DNA of 64,000 bases from Trochalopteron elliotii (taxonomy: Eukaryota; Chordata; Aves; Passeriformes; Leiothrichidae): assembly GCA_024734555.1 (NCBI GenBank), contig JANPWX010000097.1, positions 1,069,391 to 1,133,390 on the forward strand, written 5' to 3'. This document shows, piece after piece, positions 22,466 through 37,194 of the stretch; the stretch's first letter is position 1; each line of letters starts with the position of its first letter. The notes beneath the pieces were generated by a model. It saw only the letters and a list, made by a program, of their open reading frames with translations. It was not told the origin of the DNA and did no database searches. The translations under genes and the position numbers were made by a program.

Positions 22466-25400
22466 GGCTCTAAGAGCTCAAGAGACTAAGAGAGCCATGC
22501 TGAGCTGCAGGGCAGCATCTGCACAAACCAGTCTGTCAGCAATGGACAAGTAGCCAGATAAGTCCTTGTCTCCTCCCAGCATGGGAAATGGTTATCAGAC
22601 CTGAGTGACTGTGATGGGTGACTTGGAAAGTACTTCAGAAGAAGACGTGCTACTCATCAGAAACCCCGCTGTCCAGGACTGCTATACACAGATATTGGGG
22701 GCATTACTCTCTGCAAACTGGGAATTGTTTGGACACCCTGGAGAACCCACAAGTGTGAGTTGGAGGGTGATCTATCACATCACAATGCAATGATAAAACA
22801 ATTTTGAAGTCTAAATGCTCCTAAGCTAGGAGTCAAATATGCCCAGTGTAAAGAAGAAAAACACAGACAACCATACCTACATTCAAACAGTTCTGGTTTC
22901 GAGTCCATGTGAGAAAATCTATTCCCTCTTTTGTCCATATTGAATTGGATCATCAATAGTAGCTGGTAGGAAATGTAGACATTTTTGTTATAAACTCTGT
23001 GTATAAAACTCTGATTTCAAGCACATTTTCTCCCATGCAGCTCAGGAGTTATGCCTACTTCAGAAGTAAAGGTTTAGAGAATGATGGAACGTTTGGATGT
23101 CTGTATAGTCTATTAAAAAAGGCAAAAAGCAGTCTATTTTAATAATTGCTCCTGAAGACCAAAAATTGAAAATAATGTTTAAAAAAAAGTATTCAGTTGA
23201 ATTAAAATGAGCATGGAGTGAAATAGCACGTAGTTGTACAAAACCCCAGGCTTTAACTGTGCCTCTTATGGCTCATTTCCTGAGTAGAAGGATAAGTGCA
23301 GGATAAGTTCCATGTAACTCATGTTTTCTATCTCCCTCTGTTTTTCTGGCCTGTGAGGGTCTTTAGTTATGTTCTCCTATACTGTTAGATGCTGTAATAC
23401 ACTGAGGGTGGGTGGGTGTGCAGGCAGAAGGTTGTTAATTGCCCACCTGATATTTTGACTGTCCTGTGAGCTACTGAGAGTAAATTGCTAGAAGGAAGCT
23501 GGTCATGGAAATATAAAGACAGGCTGCAGGCTTTTCTAAATCTCATCTGTGATGAAAACTCATCAGAAGAGAGAGGGCAAGAGAAAACTTCCTTCCTGGG
23601 ACAAGTGCCTTTTAGAAGTAGTCTAAGGAGTTGAGAGACCCCTGAAAATGTTGCTAATGGACAGAGGATGTGCTTGTAGCACTCTGAATCTGTTCCTTGC
23701 AGATTAGATTTAAATTACTATCCCCAGGACAAAGTGCAGACAAAATGTTTTCACTGGTTGGCCCTGTATACTGTGGAGTCTCTCTTTTCCTTTCAGAAAA
23801 GCAATATTTCACATGATCTTGTTGAGACCTTGAAGTGGCAGAAGCGTTTGAATGCCAGCTGAGAAAGCATCTAAATGTGAGAATCATATAGGCACCAGTT
23901 CAGTTTGTGATTTTAAAAGAAGAGAGAAATGTGATTTTGCATCTTCTTTAATGAAGACAAGGAAATAAGGTGCAAGGCCATTTTTTTCCTTAGCAAAGCA
24001 AGAAGATAGAAAATGTGAGAATCTTTGAAAAATCACACAGCTGACAGTGACATTGCTATTATTCTGGCTCCCAGTCCAGGTAAGGTCCAATGTTGGCTTT
24101 ATTGAGTTAAGCATGATGAGTTCCCTGGAGAGTAGAAGAGAAATAATAGGCCAAGGCATCTATATATCTAGCTTTGCACATACCTAAAAAGGATCAGCAA
24201 ATTTTGCTTACACAGACCTCATTGAAGTGCATTAAGATTAGGATTATACCTTTTGGGACACACCTTTAGTAGATGACAGTTATGACTCTTTGATGGATAA
24301 AATAGGTTAACTCTGTAGGGAGCACTTGGCTGTGCATATTGCTGATGTTGGCACGTTGAATACATCCAAAAGCACACACTCAAGTGCACAGCAGCACTCT
24401 GAAGCACATCTCACTCTCTTTAAAAGATTGGACCAGCCACAGGTCTTACAGGGAAAGAAAGATGTATATCTGGCATAGGACCTGGGGGACATGTCATGGA
24501 GATTTTGACTGATGGAAGTTATCCCTACTACCAGAGCCGATGGCTAGTCCATGGACAGCCCAAAGAGGACTAAAGACTGACCAAGACTTGGACATGCCAT
24601 CTGTGGGAGATGGCTATGATACCTGAAAACAGCCCTGAAAGGGTGAGAACTAAGCTGGAGTGCCAGAGAAGTTTTTAAATGTGATTAATTATCAACACCA
24701 GCATCAAAACAACATAGAACTGAATTTGAGGGTCATGCAAATAACATGATTGAGTTAGTAAATTGATAAATGTGGAGAAGGAAAATACTGTGGAAGGAAA
24801 GATCTCATCTCCCCACACAGAACTCGACTGGTTTTATTAAGACTGTGAATGTCAGTCATTATTTATTTATACATGTATTTTGCTAAAGGGTAAATTCAGA
24901 CAAGTCAAGGTCTTCTTGTTACCATTAGTGATATATTAATTGAAATATTTTGTTTCTCTTCTGTTTGCTGTCTGGATTACGTGGCAGAGAGCTGTATGCT
25001 TGTGCCAGGATGTTTGATGGGACATTGAATTAACTCAGCATTACAAGACAGCAGCATCCCACCGCTCTTAAATCTTTTTCCTTCCTTCAGTACTTCCTGC
25101 TACATTTTTCTGAATCTGCTCTTGCTCAAGTTATTGACACAAAAAAGCAAGTTTTGCCAAGGTTATTTCTCTGCACCTAATAAATTCTAAACCCTCTAAA
25201 TGCCTCCTTCTTTAGGTGAGTTTTCTTTCCTCTGGTTTAAAGAGAAGAAAAAGCATTTCAGGAACAAGATCCTTTCTTCTTGTTTTGTGTGGTATTAATT
25301 TCCTTCTCAGAGTAAATAATTTCCCTAATAGCTCCATCCCATACAGGCACCACCAAAAGAAGTCTTCACCACTGTTGAAGACAGTGCATATCAAAGGACT

Positions 25401-27984
25401 CAGTACCTCCTGATATGTTTGGCATCTGCATGTCTAAGTAGAGAGGTTTGGTAATGTCTCAAGTAAAGAAGTCTAATTTGAAAGTCCCAGGGTAAGTAGA
25501 TCTTAGTACCAGAAAGCCAGCTCTGCCTACCCCAGAATCATTTCTGCAATGAACTGACCCCTTTGGGAAGGAGATTGTTTCCATTTCAACTCTCATCGTG
25601 GTCAATTCAATTGTAGCCCAGTTGATGGTTATGGTGAGCTTAATTAAGATACAACAGGTCTCAAGTTTTGAGATTAAAAAAAAGAGTTTTCAATTGTGGG
25701 AAGACAGATAGAGATAGTGCTAAAGGCAATCCTGCCTCTGATATATTGCAGCTGTGTTAATTATCAAAGAGTGGGAATAGCCTTGCCCTCACAGCTGGGT
25801 GTGATGAAGAGTGAGTTAGCTAATAGAGAGTTGGAGTCTGCTGGCCATGCTGTGAGGAGGAAGGGACAGGAGGTTATGTGGGGGACAGATAAGGTCAGCC
25901 ACTGTACGAGGGACAGATGGGATTAGGTGGCCATGCTAGGGACAGAGAGCAGCAAGCTGGAACTGCAGAAGAGAGAAGAAGGAGTGAAAGAGCCAGAGCT
26001 GTGGGGAGCTGCCCATAAGGTTGCTACATAGAAAAGGTATGAAGGACTTCTAGACAACATGGTGCAGATGGTTGAAGCCCTCTGAAGTTTTTCTTGAAGC
26101 ACTCTGAGTGCATGGCTGTCTTGGCAATGACATTTAATCAGGTCTAAATTACAGTCCAAAGGAACTTCAAAACTTGCCACTGATCTGGGTGCTCAGAAAA
26201 TGTTGTTACAAGTCCTGCAAACTTCATCCACAGTCAGCATCACACATTAGTGTCCATGGTCCATTTAATACCAATTTTTTTCTCTGCTTTCTTAAGAGAG
26301 CATGGGAAAATGCTCCCCTTCCTTCCATTCCCCTCTTGCAAGGTGAGACTGCTCATCAATCAGATGAGCTACTGGCACAAATGTAGTCATAGTCACCTTT
26401 CATAAAGTTTTACCATTCTACCAGGGATCTGACTTCCAGCTGCATTTAGATATTACAGTTTTTTGCTGGAAACAGTTTTGTCAGTGGAAAGTACAACTGT
26501 AACAGTTATCAGACTGTCCTTGATTTGGAGCTTGCTTTTTGGAACTGATGGACTCTTGGGTCTCTCATATAATCCAAAGCACTGGAGTTTGGTGATGGAA
26601 AAACCATGACAAGAAATGGAAGTAGGTGCAGCGGGGGAATTGCTGCACACATAAAGACATGTTCCTATGACCAAGGTTTGAGATATGTGTGTGCCTTGAT
26701 TGACATCCCAACTAAAATGAAATTAATAAATTTGCCTTTGCTTTTAGCAGGAGATGGTTTTTATCTCTGTCTGCTGTATATCATCCATTTCAGTCTTCGC
26801 TACACATTTTATTGCTGGTTTTATTTTGAGAGAATATGTGGCCAAGCTGTATGTCCATGTTTTTCAGCCTAGCCACTCAGATGGTAGAAAAATTATTTTT
26901 GTAAAATTAAAGAATATGAGTAGCCAACATATCTCAGGAAAGAGATGTTAAAATTGCATATTTAACATTACTGTTTAGCTAGACAATCAAATTAAATTTC
27001 TACAATGTTTTTACCTCCAAAAAGGGCCATAAAACTCAGTTTAATACTGATCAAAATATCATATTCCAGAACAAATCTCAATATGTGGACTGAACTCAAT
27101 GAAAAGGGTTGAGAGAGAGGATTGTGATTCTGAAAATCCTGTGCACAATGGTAAGATTGTTCTCTCAGCAATGAACTTTGCTAGCTGGAGTATGAGAAGA
27201 CACAGAACTTACTCAGTGCTTTAAAAGCAAAAGTCTCCAGAGAGCAATGATAACTGCTGAATATTAGAGCAAGTTTTGGGTCTTGTTCTCATAAGCTCTA
27301 GTAAATTTTTGGAGGACACTGTTAACCGTGACCTCCAAAACAATTTTTATGGCATTTTCATTGAAATCAATGAAGTGTTACTGAGCCTGACCAGATGCCC
27401 AGATCTAATGCTGCAGAAGAAAGAACTGGGCCAAAAAACTCGGGAAGCATTAAAGGACCCTACTTTTAAGTAAGCTCCTTTCTTTAAGTGAGGCGCTCAT
27501 GGGCTGTCTGGGTTTTTTTTTAATTCCTGGTGAGAAGTGGAAACAACAGCAGAGCACGATAGCAGGCTATCACGAGAGATGTTGCCCCATTCACAGTCAG
27601 CTGGGATTTTTCACAAAAGGTCTAAATTAGTACAACTCAGTATCTACATAGGTCAGGAAGTGATGGGTCTGGTTGTGGAAGGCAGTAAGCAGCATCATGC
27701 TAAAAGAAGGACAATATGAATTATTATTCATCTGTTTTGAGCAGAAGGGACTGGAGGAGAGAGCAAAGGCACCTATCATAGACTGTTTCTCTATGCTGTT
27801 CTTTTTCTCTTCTTTGTTTTTATACTCTCACAGATAATGTGCTCTTTGAATAAGCCTGTTTGATTCACTGCTTGTGAGCAGGGAATATATTGCTCACTAA
27901 GTGTTCTGACAGTTTGATTTGGTTTCTCTCTGGTTTTGGATGGTGTCTCAAGATGATGTTAAAAGTGGACATCTAGATGCAGAA
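22466..27984. other. non-coding unique sequence, no gene seen
   Basis: About 5.5 kb with no repeat family recognised and only short, overlapping open frames. Three GGG runs separated by single T lie at 23406-23416, followed by a GG, a marginal quadruplex motif. A possible trace of the old palindromic repeat is at about 27358-27395 ('attgaaatcaatgaagtg'). Confidence 0.55.
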
Positions 27985-28130
27985 CCTAGTGCTTGTTGCT
28001 GCCAGTTGGGGCTTGGCAAATGAGCTACCCAATTAAGCTGTATACATTAAATGAAGCTGTCACCAGTGTGCCAGCCAGCTATGCTAAATGTCTAATTAGA
28101 AATCCATCCAGTATCTTTAATTCCAAGGAA
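27985..28130. promoter_or_regulatory. candidate enhancer-like motif cluster
   Basis: Contains a CAATTAAG (28030-28037, NK2-type homeodomain core), a perfect 10-bp palindrome TCTAATTAGA (28091-28100, paired homeodomain core), and several TTAAAT/GCTAAAT blocks in balanced, low-repeat sequence. The texture is that of vertebrate conserved non-coding elements. Conservation is not testable here, so this is inference. Confidence 0.2.
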
Positions 28131-31100
28131 TATTTTACAAACACATTCTAACACACAGGAAAGCATTCACCTACTGTAATGAAGTCACCTCTGTGGTGCA
28201 ACATGGGAGCTGTAACCACGTGGAACTGCAGGAGGAGAAAATACATCAGCAGCACACAGCTAATTCTGCTCATTTTCTACACAATACCATGCCAAAATTT
28301 CTACAGCTAAGTAAATAATGTCAGATGACATTGTATGGCATCTCCTTCACATGGGTGGCAACAAGCAGCATAGCATAAGGGTTATTATAAATATTGTGAA
28401 TCTGTTTGAAAAAAATTCTCTTGAGTTAATGTTCTGAAACATATCAAGTTAATATGACTGTTAAAATTTTTTTAATACCTTTACAGCATCTTGAGAAAGA
28501 GCCAAGAAATTAATTTTTCTCATTTTGTAGCATTTGTCATACACTGAGGTCTGCAGGCATCTAGAAATAGCCTTGTAAATACTGACAGGTCTGAGTAAAG
28601 ACTCTGTGGAAGCAAAGTTGCAAGTACAGCCCTGTGAAATCCTGTGCTGGTTTCACACAGGCTTTCTGGAGTGGTTCCACTGGTCTCAGTTCTGCATCTT
28701 CATCTGCAGGCTTCAAGTAGCCTCAGTAAAAATGAATTTTATTTGGAGCATTTTTCTCTCAACTTGCTATTGTCAACACATACCCCAGAAAGCTCATTTC
28801 TACAGTTTACTTACTGGGACCTCTTAGGTTTTATACAAGAGGCCTTTTAACCTCCTCTTCTCAGATCTTGTCACTTGTGAGATTTTCCCAAAAATGACTG
28901 TCAGTCCCATCCTCATGTGGCATCATGAGTTGTGGAGGACTGCTAGGCTTTAGCCCAGAGCTACCTCATTTGCTTCCTATTTCTCTGTAGGAAATGGAGG
29001 GATGGGTCCTCCTGCAGAAGTGACTGTGTTACTATTCTTTAAAATCTTCTGAGGTGAAAATATTACTTTGGGTTGCTTCTCTGGTCCTTCAGTATCTGTG
29101 AGTTGGATAAAATCAGTGAAGTCAGTAAAGACTGTTTTGTGTTAAAAGTCCCTAACTTTAAAGTGTCCCAAACACTGATTTTATGTAAAGTTAAAGAAAA
29201 TGGATAGTCAGTGGTAAACACAGTCAGTAGTATAAATCAAATGACAGCTTTGTCTTTCATGCCTTTTGTTCATATAGATGCTGGGTCAGGGAAAGGAAGG
29301 AAAAATAATATTGTGGTAGAATTGGTTTAGAACATCTTTCTTGATTAACACTCACATGTAAATAGCATTTAGGTAAAGTAGCCACTTGCCCTCTAAAAGC
29401 ATGTGCTCTCATTTAATACATCAGCAGTACTGAAGCACAGCATGTTTGCTGTAAGTCTTGAAAGCAGCCCCAGCTCTGAACTGAATGGCTGCTTTTGTCT
29501 CCTTTAGGAGCAGAAGGATTTTCCTTATCCAGGGGAAGAAAGAAGTCTTTTCAGAGAACAAGACACTGAGCCAGGTTCTCTGTCAGGAGTCATGGGGGTT
29601 TTTGGACAACCTGGAGAGGCCACATCACCTCGGTAAGCTTAGCAGGGGCTGAGGGCTGAGAAGACAGGGCCCCTCTGCAGCTCCAGGCACTGGCATCCAC
29701 ACTGCCATGCCAGACAAGGGCACCACAGGCAACAGGTTTTTCCCTCAGAGGACGCAGCATCCTCCTTTGTTCCCTTTCCACTTCTTCCATTCACTTGCAC
29801 CAGCTGCTCTGAACTTTTCTGACAGTCCCGGTTTAACACCCCTACCCCAGTAAAGTCTCACTCTGCAGGCAAAAGAAGCAAATCTGAACTCTCTCCTGAA
29901 CCCAACAGCACTGCTTATTAATCAGCCAGACAGTTCATGTCTGAGAGACATAAGGGCATTCCTCTTGGGGGGATAACATGCTGCTTCCAGGGAGATCTCT
30001 TCCACCATCTGCCCACATCAAATCTGGGAAGCAGAATATTGGAAAGCAAACTCACCACAGATGTATAACACGTGAAAGTCTGTTGACTTCAGGGTATATT
30101 TGTATTGCATTTAGCCTCAGGAATCTAAACCAGAGACAGCCTTTCCTCCCCTTCCCATTGCCACTCCAATGTAGATGTCAGTAGACACATACTGTGACAC
30201 GTAATTCAGATTTCAGTATAATCATCAGTGGAGTTGCATTATGTTTTTCATTTGTTATTTGGTTGTTTCTTCTGCAAGGAAATAATTTACATGGCAATTA
30301 CAAGACAGGCAACCATTATAAAAATTGTATTATTTTACGAAATTGAAATTCCCAGTCACCTGTGTGACTTGGGAGGGTCACTAAGTTCTTCATGCTCAGA
30401 AGATGTATATCCTTAATGTATAACTTCTGTCAAATGTGTTTGGAAAAGTATTTCTAAACAACTTATTACTTCAGTTGCAAAGGGCCATAAAATATCAGCC
30501 ATAGCAACATCATGCTATCACAGTTGGGTTGTCTCTGGGTTTGATGTACAGAGTTTAGCATGTCTTTGTTAACTAATTCTAGTTTGAAAGAAGGATGAGG
30601 AGGACTGCAGTATCTTCCCTCTCTTAGGCCCTCTCAATTCAAGGAGTAAGAAGCATCCAGCACCCAGTCCCTTCTTAGGCAGTGCTTAAGGAAAGGCTCT
30701 AGGACTGCGCTCATTTAGTCCATCTAATCTGAGTCTGTGCATGGCTACCCAGTGTAAATTGTTCCTCTTTCATCTTCCCTTCTCTCAGACAGAGAGGTTT
30801 TTAAAACAAATAAAGAAATATAAAAAATAAATAGAGAAAATAAGACATTCTTCCACATAAAGCTGTCCTGAAGAAGGCAAAACCAAAAACAATGTGTGAA
30901 AATGTTAATTGTGTTGTCAGATACGCTTCTGGAATGAGCTCAATAAGACAGTGTTAAGTGTGGCACAAGCACTTGAAAAAAAAGTACCACAAAGTCTTAA
31001 GCAAATATGAATGGATGTTTTGTTTTGTTTTTTTTTAACATCCTGAACATGTTGGGTTTCACTTGGTTAGTACCCACTGAATTAAAATATGTAGCAACTA

Positions 31101-31342
31101 AGTGGGAAATACTGTCTTTCTATTATGGATTAAGCCTCCTTTTCCCTATTATTAAAGAAAGTGCTTTTTCTACTTCAGCAATCCTTCAGCAAAAACAAAG
31201 ATAGAACTCAATATTCTTGATAGATCTTGGATAAAATGAAGTCAGGAAAGAAAACTTTTCAGACTGGTTTTATGGGCTGGAGGGCTGCACATCTTGTCTT
31301 ATTTCAACTCTTAATGGCATATTGTGACCTCTGGCAGAGTAT
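28131..31342. other. non-coding unique sequence, no gene seen
   Basis: No repeat family or exon recognised. The segment 29580-29850 is GC-richer and carries overlapping minus-strand frames of 66 codons, with no resemblance to known proteins. Confidence 0.55.
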
Positions 31343-31375
31343 GCTGAAGTCAATGGAGTTGCACCAGGGCTTGGT
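31343..31375. repeat. probable ancient palindromic repeat remnant
   Basis: 'ctgaagtcaatggagttgca' followed by 'ccagggct' is a characteristic core of an old amniote dispersed repeat. Only about 30 bp is recognisable. Confidence 0.35.
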
Positions 31376-34300
31376 ACCAGAGCTCACTGTAACTGCCAGT
31401 AAATAAAAGGCCAGATGCATATTTTTGCACTGTTTTATGTTAAACAACTTCTTGTATATGAAAATAGGAGAGGGAAGGAATATGCCTCTTACACATTTTC
31501 CTGCAGGTTCCTACAAGCACAGAAACGTTGTGGTTTGGCAGACATTCAGTGTGGTCTCCCAGAAGACAAATGGTGAGGGGCTGCAGATCTGCACTGGCTA
31601 GAACAACTGGCCTTGGCTATTTCTCTCTCAGGGGCCAGAGGAGTGGAGCCAGGAACCAGAGTGCCTGTTTCTCCATCTGCAGATGGGCACATGGTCACAC
31701 AGTGAGCACACCCTTTCCAGTGCCTGAGACAACTTTGCTCACACTGAATATGCACTACATCCACATGCAGTCTATTTTTCTGCCCATATCTCTAAAATTT
31801 TGGAGTTTCTTCAATATGATTTTTGGCTGACAGGCAAAGAAGCTTTAAGAAAAGGATTAAAAATCCACAAAAGGAGTTGAACTTCCAAAGTTTGTATAAT
31901 AGTGATACTCTGGGCTTTTAGGGGGAAGTGTGCCATTACATTTCCAGAAACATTGGGAGTGGCACATTTCCTCAAATAACTGTAAGAGGCAGAAGAACAA
32001 GGGTGAACTTTCAGCACCTGAGATTTATGTGTCAGAAACACCTCAGCCCTGGTACATGTTTTATGAGTGTTAAAACAAAAAGTACAGTCCCTATGTGTCT
32101 GGTGGTGAGCAAGCAATACTTCTATAAGATTTAGCTCTTTGCAGGCACTTCTTGAAATTCCTTAAATCCCTGAAATTCTGAGTGATTGCTCCAGAGGGGT
32201 GTGAAATCTATATCTGGACTTCAGGCAGAGTTTCAGTTGTTGGCTGTAATTGCAGGGGAAATTTTGGTGCCAGAGAGATCCTAGGAGGTCACAGGGAAAA
32301 AGGAGAGAAAAGAAAAAGGCAGTTGTGTTTTGAAGCACAGTTGTTTGATAAACATGTTTTTTCAATAAATAATAAATAAGTCTGGGAACGTCTTCTGCTA
32401 TGCTGTGCCAGTGGGGGTAAGCCTGCATTTACACATGGAGGCTTGGCAGAATGGGTGCTTGACTCACTAGATATACAGTATAAAGTCTGTGAAATGCTGA
32501 ACGTGCCAAAGTGAGAGGCAGATTCTGTCAGCTTTGCTCCCTATGAGTAGGATTGGGCTCTGCACCTGACTATTTGAGAAGGAAACTACTACACAACGGA
32601 AGAAGGTTGTCAATGTTGACCAAAATAAGTATAGGTCTTTTTTTTTAAACTGCTAACGTGGGCAGTTTCCTTAGAAAGATGAGGTTTTTCAATGGTCTTT
32701 TCTTTCATTTCCACTTGTTTCCCACATTATTTGTTTCCCACGTCTATCTCATTTTAAGCAAAAACCTGCTGGCTGCTAATCTTGCAGCCGTATTCTTAAA
32801 CACACTGTACACAACACTTGTCACAAGCATGCTGTTCTGGCTGTTTCAGTGCACATGGCCAAGCAGAGATTCATTTTTAGAGCAGGATGGTACTCCAGGA
32901 GCTGTTCTTTCAGCTGTGTGCGTGGGCTTAGCAGAGAATATACAGTCTAAAAGAGGAGGCAGGGCTCAATTAACTGCCTCTAGGGTTCTAAAGTACACTA
33001 TAGCACCCATTTACAGCAAGTTTCTCTACAGTTAAAAAGGAAATCTTTTCCACAGTTTTGTTCAAGCTCTTGAGTAGAATTTCATGGAGAATTAGATCTG
33101 TGGTTCAGTCTTTTAAATATCAATTTAAGTTCTAATCTTAATAATACAATGTTGGGATTATTTTACTAACATCTATAGCACCTTCCCTTACGACTCCTTG
33201 TTCCTGGTGAATGTAAAGGACTGTTAAGAGAAAGCATGGAAAACCCTTCTTAAAAAATGTGTACTGCAGCTTCACCTGAGGAGCAGAGGTGGAGGGGGCA
33301 GAGGTTCACCCAGTCTGAGCGACTTCATCACGAATGTGACTCATCCTTGCTTAGGATGTCAGGATGACTTTCTGGTCATACTTCAGAAGGGCTGGAAACA
33401 CAGCATTTTGAACAGTTTTTATTTTTCCTTAATGGGATACACAGAAATAAACCAAGTTCAGGCTTTCTTTCCCTGGGCCGAAGGTGGAGAAGATATCTGC
33501 CTTTCCTACCTCATCTCTCCTTTTCCCTTGGGAAATCAAAGTCCAGTTAGAGTCTGTGCTGCAGCAAATGGTGCTGACTTTTGCCAGATCTGCAGATCAG
33601 GTTCCTTCATCTATACTTTTCCAGACAGTAACAGTTTTTCAAGTGTCTTTGCAAATGTGATGACATGCCCTTTTGTTTGTATGAGGTGACTGGCAAAGGA
33701 GACACCTCAATTAATGATCATCCACTCATTCCTGTGCTCAGAGGTTCACAGGTTTGGACCCTTTTCTGACTGCAACTCTTGCTGTGGAAAAAAAAGGAGG
33801 CTTTTCTTGTATATAGAAGTCTTAGTTATACTTGGATTAAAGGGCCTAGGAGATTCTTTATATTCAAAGAGCAAACACCACCACTATCATTATGAATTAC
33901 TATTCCTGATGAGTCTAATTCTTTTTACTGCCATTACAGCAGATGCTCACATATCTATCCTCAGTGGCCAAATCAATCTTTCCAAACTTCTAATAAATAT
34001 TCTAGGAAGAATACTAGATTTTATAACAGCATCTCCTGGCCTTGGCAGGAGAAGAAAAGCCCCTTCAAGCTGACTTTTCACACAGCTTACCTGCAAAGCC
34101 TAAGGGACACCAGATAGGGATCCCTTGCTGAACATTGCTGTTATACAGGCAGATATTCACAGTGACAGCATTTTTCCCAGTTAACAGCCTTCAGTACAGT
34201 ATTTTTCTCTCTGTGGCTATGTCTCTCCTTTCAGCCTCATCCATCTTCAAGTGCATGAGCTCTGTTGTTGTTAATTATAAACTTCAGGGACTTTTGACAT

Positions 34301-35607
34301 AGGGAATTTCTCAGAACACAAAGCAAGTGAACAAACAGGCATCCCCTGACAGAACCTGGAAAACAGAAAGCCTAGTGAAATAAAACATATGGGTTGCTCA
34401 AAACACTAGATCATTAAAAGAAGTCAGATTTGTAATCTCCCAAACTAGATAGATGATCTGTATATACATTTCTTCTTACTTAATTTCTTTCTTGCTTTAG
34501 CAGAGTAGCAACTTTCAGATGCTAATCATGACCAGTGTCTCTCCTAGAACGACTGTTCCTATTTTCCTGTCTCTTCCTGGAAATTGACTTCCCTATGGTC
34601 CTGTTTTATTATATAACAAATTACAGAAAACTAGGAAAAAAATATTTCCCATAACCTTATGGCTTATGACATTAGCTTCTACCCTTCCTGTAACTCTTCT
34701 GGATGCCCCTTGGATCTCATGTTTCCTCTGCTCTTATATTGGCCCCTCTTTTCCATTGCTGTGAGAAACAAGAGCTCTTATAGGGAATAACAGTGGATAC
34801 ATCCTTATTCATTAGGAATGAACCTATGGACAGAGGGCAGGTACATAAAAATAGGCAGTACCAGCCCCAGATGGTTATCAGCCTGTGTTGGTGAGCCTGA
34901 AATAGAGTGGGACAGGTAAACCATGGAGTCATTTGTCTAGGGGAAGGCATTGCCAAATGGCTGAGTCAAGCCCTGCTCTTAAGTGAGTTTATGGCTTCCT
35001 ATGCACTAGACAGAACTGCCTCTGAAATGCCTGGGGATAAAATAGATGGCTGAAATGTTGCCTTTTGCATCAATTTTTTGATATGCATCTTCCATGTTCT
35101 TTTGTTTTAAGTGTTTTTCAAGGCTGCCTGCAGCCTTGAATTGGCTTTTTGGCATGGAGTTTGAACAAGACTGAAATTGAGTTAAAAATATAATGAGATT
35201 CTGAAACAGTTGAGTTATTCTTAAGACTTGCTCATGTTTAGCCATCATTCCATTTATAGAACACTTGTAGAGATTAGCACACAGCACACCAAAAGAAGAA
35301 TATATCTTATGAAAAGTATGCTTTAGGTCCCATAGTTGCTGCTGGGAGATTTCCTTCTTCAATATCTTTTTGTTTTGCTGTGCTTTCTTTCAGTCCAAAG
35401 AGGGGCTTTGCTGGTGCCAACACTGCATTCAGAAAATAATCTTACCTAATGTCCTCCTACAGCAGGAAAACATACCTCACACAACAGGTGTGGTTTACAA
35501 GGGCATGACACTATGTGAAGCAATAAAACATCTGAGTCCCCTCTTTAAACACCTTTAAAAAGAAGAAACATAACTGGAAAGCAGAGAATGAAATCAAAGC
35601 TTGACTA
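31376..35607. other. non-coding unique sequence, no gene seen
   Basis: About 4.2 kb with frames up to 125 codons (32658-33035) that resemble no family. A faint trace of an old dispersed repeat may lie at 32514-32560. No RNA gene recognised. Confidence 0.55.
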
Positions 35608-35722
35608 AGCCAGGCTGGATGGGTTCTTGATCTAGTTGAAGGTGTCCCTGCTCATGGCAGGAGAATTGGAACTAAATGATCATTGAGGTCCTTTCCAACC
35701 TGAACCATTCTATGATTCTATG
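35608..35722 (+). mobile_element. CR1 LINE 3' end, short 5'-truncated copy
   Basis: Plus-strand CR1 3' terminus: 'aggctggatgggttcttga', 'ggtgtccctgctcatggcag', 'ggaactaaatgatcattgag', 'gtcctttccaacctgaacc', ending in two ATTCTATG octamers (35706-35722). The octamer microsatellite is the diagnostic CR1 end in birds. Severely 5'-truncated to about 115 bp, with a small internal deletion relative to the usual 'gagcaacctggtctag' segment. Confidence 0.95.
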
Positions 35723-37194
35723 ACTTCTGCCACTGTTAACATGTACCAAGGTCTATGCATCTGGAAAGTCCATCCAGTTTTTGATGTAAGGCAGCTGGAT
35801 GAGTACAAGCACATAGTGTATATCCAGTGGGTCTCATAAGGGCAACTCTAAGTACCTGTTGCATCATAGTGCAATTTTAGGAATACTTTTAAGTTACCAG
35901 TGGCCCAAAATGAATCACAACTCCAATTTAAATATATAGACTTCTTATGGGATATAAATTTTTTTTTCTCTAAGAATTAGATCCACAAAAGGCAGCATAG
36001 TGAGGGAGGAGCAGGACCTGGAACAAGAGAAGTGGGAATTGACACAGAGGAGGTAGTGGTGGTGCCTTTTAATTCATAAAATTAAAAAAAAAGCCAGTCT
36101 GAAATAGCATAAACCAACAACAGGTTATTCATTCATTTCAAAACATTCTCAGCCTCCAGAGCCTCTTTAAATGGGGGCCATTTTTAGCCTTTACTGTCTC
36201 AGTCTGTTTCTGATCATAATCCTCTTCCTTATATTCGTCTTCTAAGAGCAATCGTCCTCTTTTGTTGGAATTAGAGAGCTTGAACCCTAAGAAGGTGTAT
36301 TGCAAAATCTTGTGGGGCATGATCCCGATTTCTTTGCAAAAGCACAGCTCCTTATACTTCTCAGTAAAGCTACAGAGGCCAGTAGAATAAAGGCCAGGCC
36401 CCCATGTTTCCCTGGGTCCAGAGTAAGGCCCACTGCCTGCAAATTAACTTTTCCATACCAGCATAACAATGAGGAGGATAGGTTATATATACATCAAGTG
36501 TCCTACCTAAAGAGATAATTAAATTAAAAAATTTTCTAACAATACATCTATATTTTTAAACCAGTTTTTTCATTCAGTTATTCAGGCAAAATAATGTTTA
36601 TAGAACAGATAAAGGCAAGCAGGAAGCTGTAAATAATGGATGTCTAGAAAAGCTGTCTTAAAAACAAGTGTACCTGTGAGGAACAATTGGCAGACTGTTG
36701 GGACTTTTATGGATAATTACATTACACAGGCTCTCATAATGTCAGATGCAATATAATAAATAGGCTGCTCACTTTGGTTTTCCCTACAGTCAGCTAGAGC
36801 TATCTGGGAGGCAACTCTTCATTTTTTCTGGTTTCTGTGAAAATTATGCCTTTTTGTCAGGAGCTCCTTACTTTGCAGAGCATCACACCACCCAGCAGTT
36901 GCTCATAGCAGTTGTAAATCCATTATACCAAACTGTCAGTGTGGGAAAACTGGTGCTTTCCTCATCTTACTCAGCCTTAACTCCCAAGCTCCTCCAAAGC
37001 CCTGAGCTTGCCACAGTGATGCTTGCTTGGGATGGACCCTACAGCTGAAGGTCTTAAATATACCAGTCATCACCTCTCACCATGTTGCCGCCCTCTGTGG
37101 TTGATGGTGCTCTGCACCTTGCAGGGGGAACTCAGGATCTCTCAAGACTGAATATCTATTTTGTTATTTTCCTGTGGAACCAATGAAATTCTTC
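35723..37194. other. non-coding unique sequence, nothing seen
   Basis: AT-rich with A/T homopolymer runs. Complementary frames at 36287-36518 overlap on opposite strands and are not gene candidates. Confidence 0.55.

Noticed and set aside
32658..33035. 125-codon plus-strand open frame with hydrophobic N-terminus
   Set aside because: No family resemblance, no splice-like boundaries and no conserved motif; it resembles other chance frames in the window.
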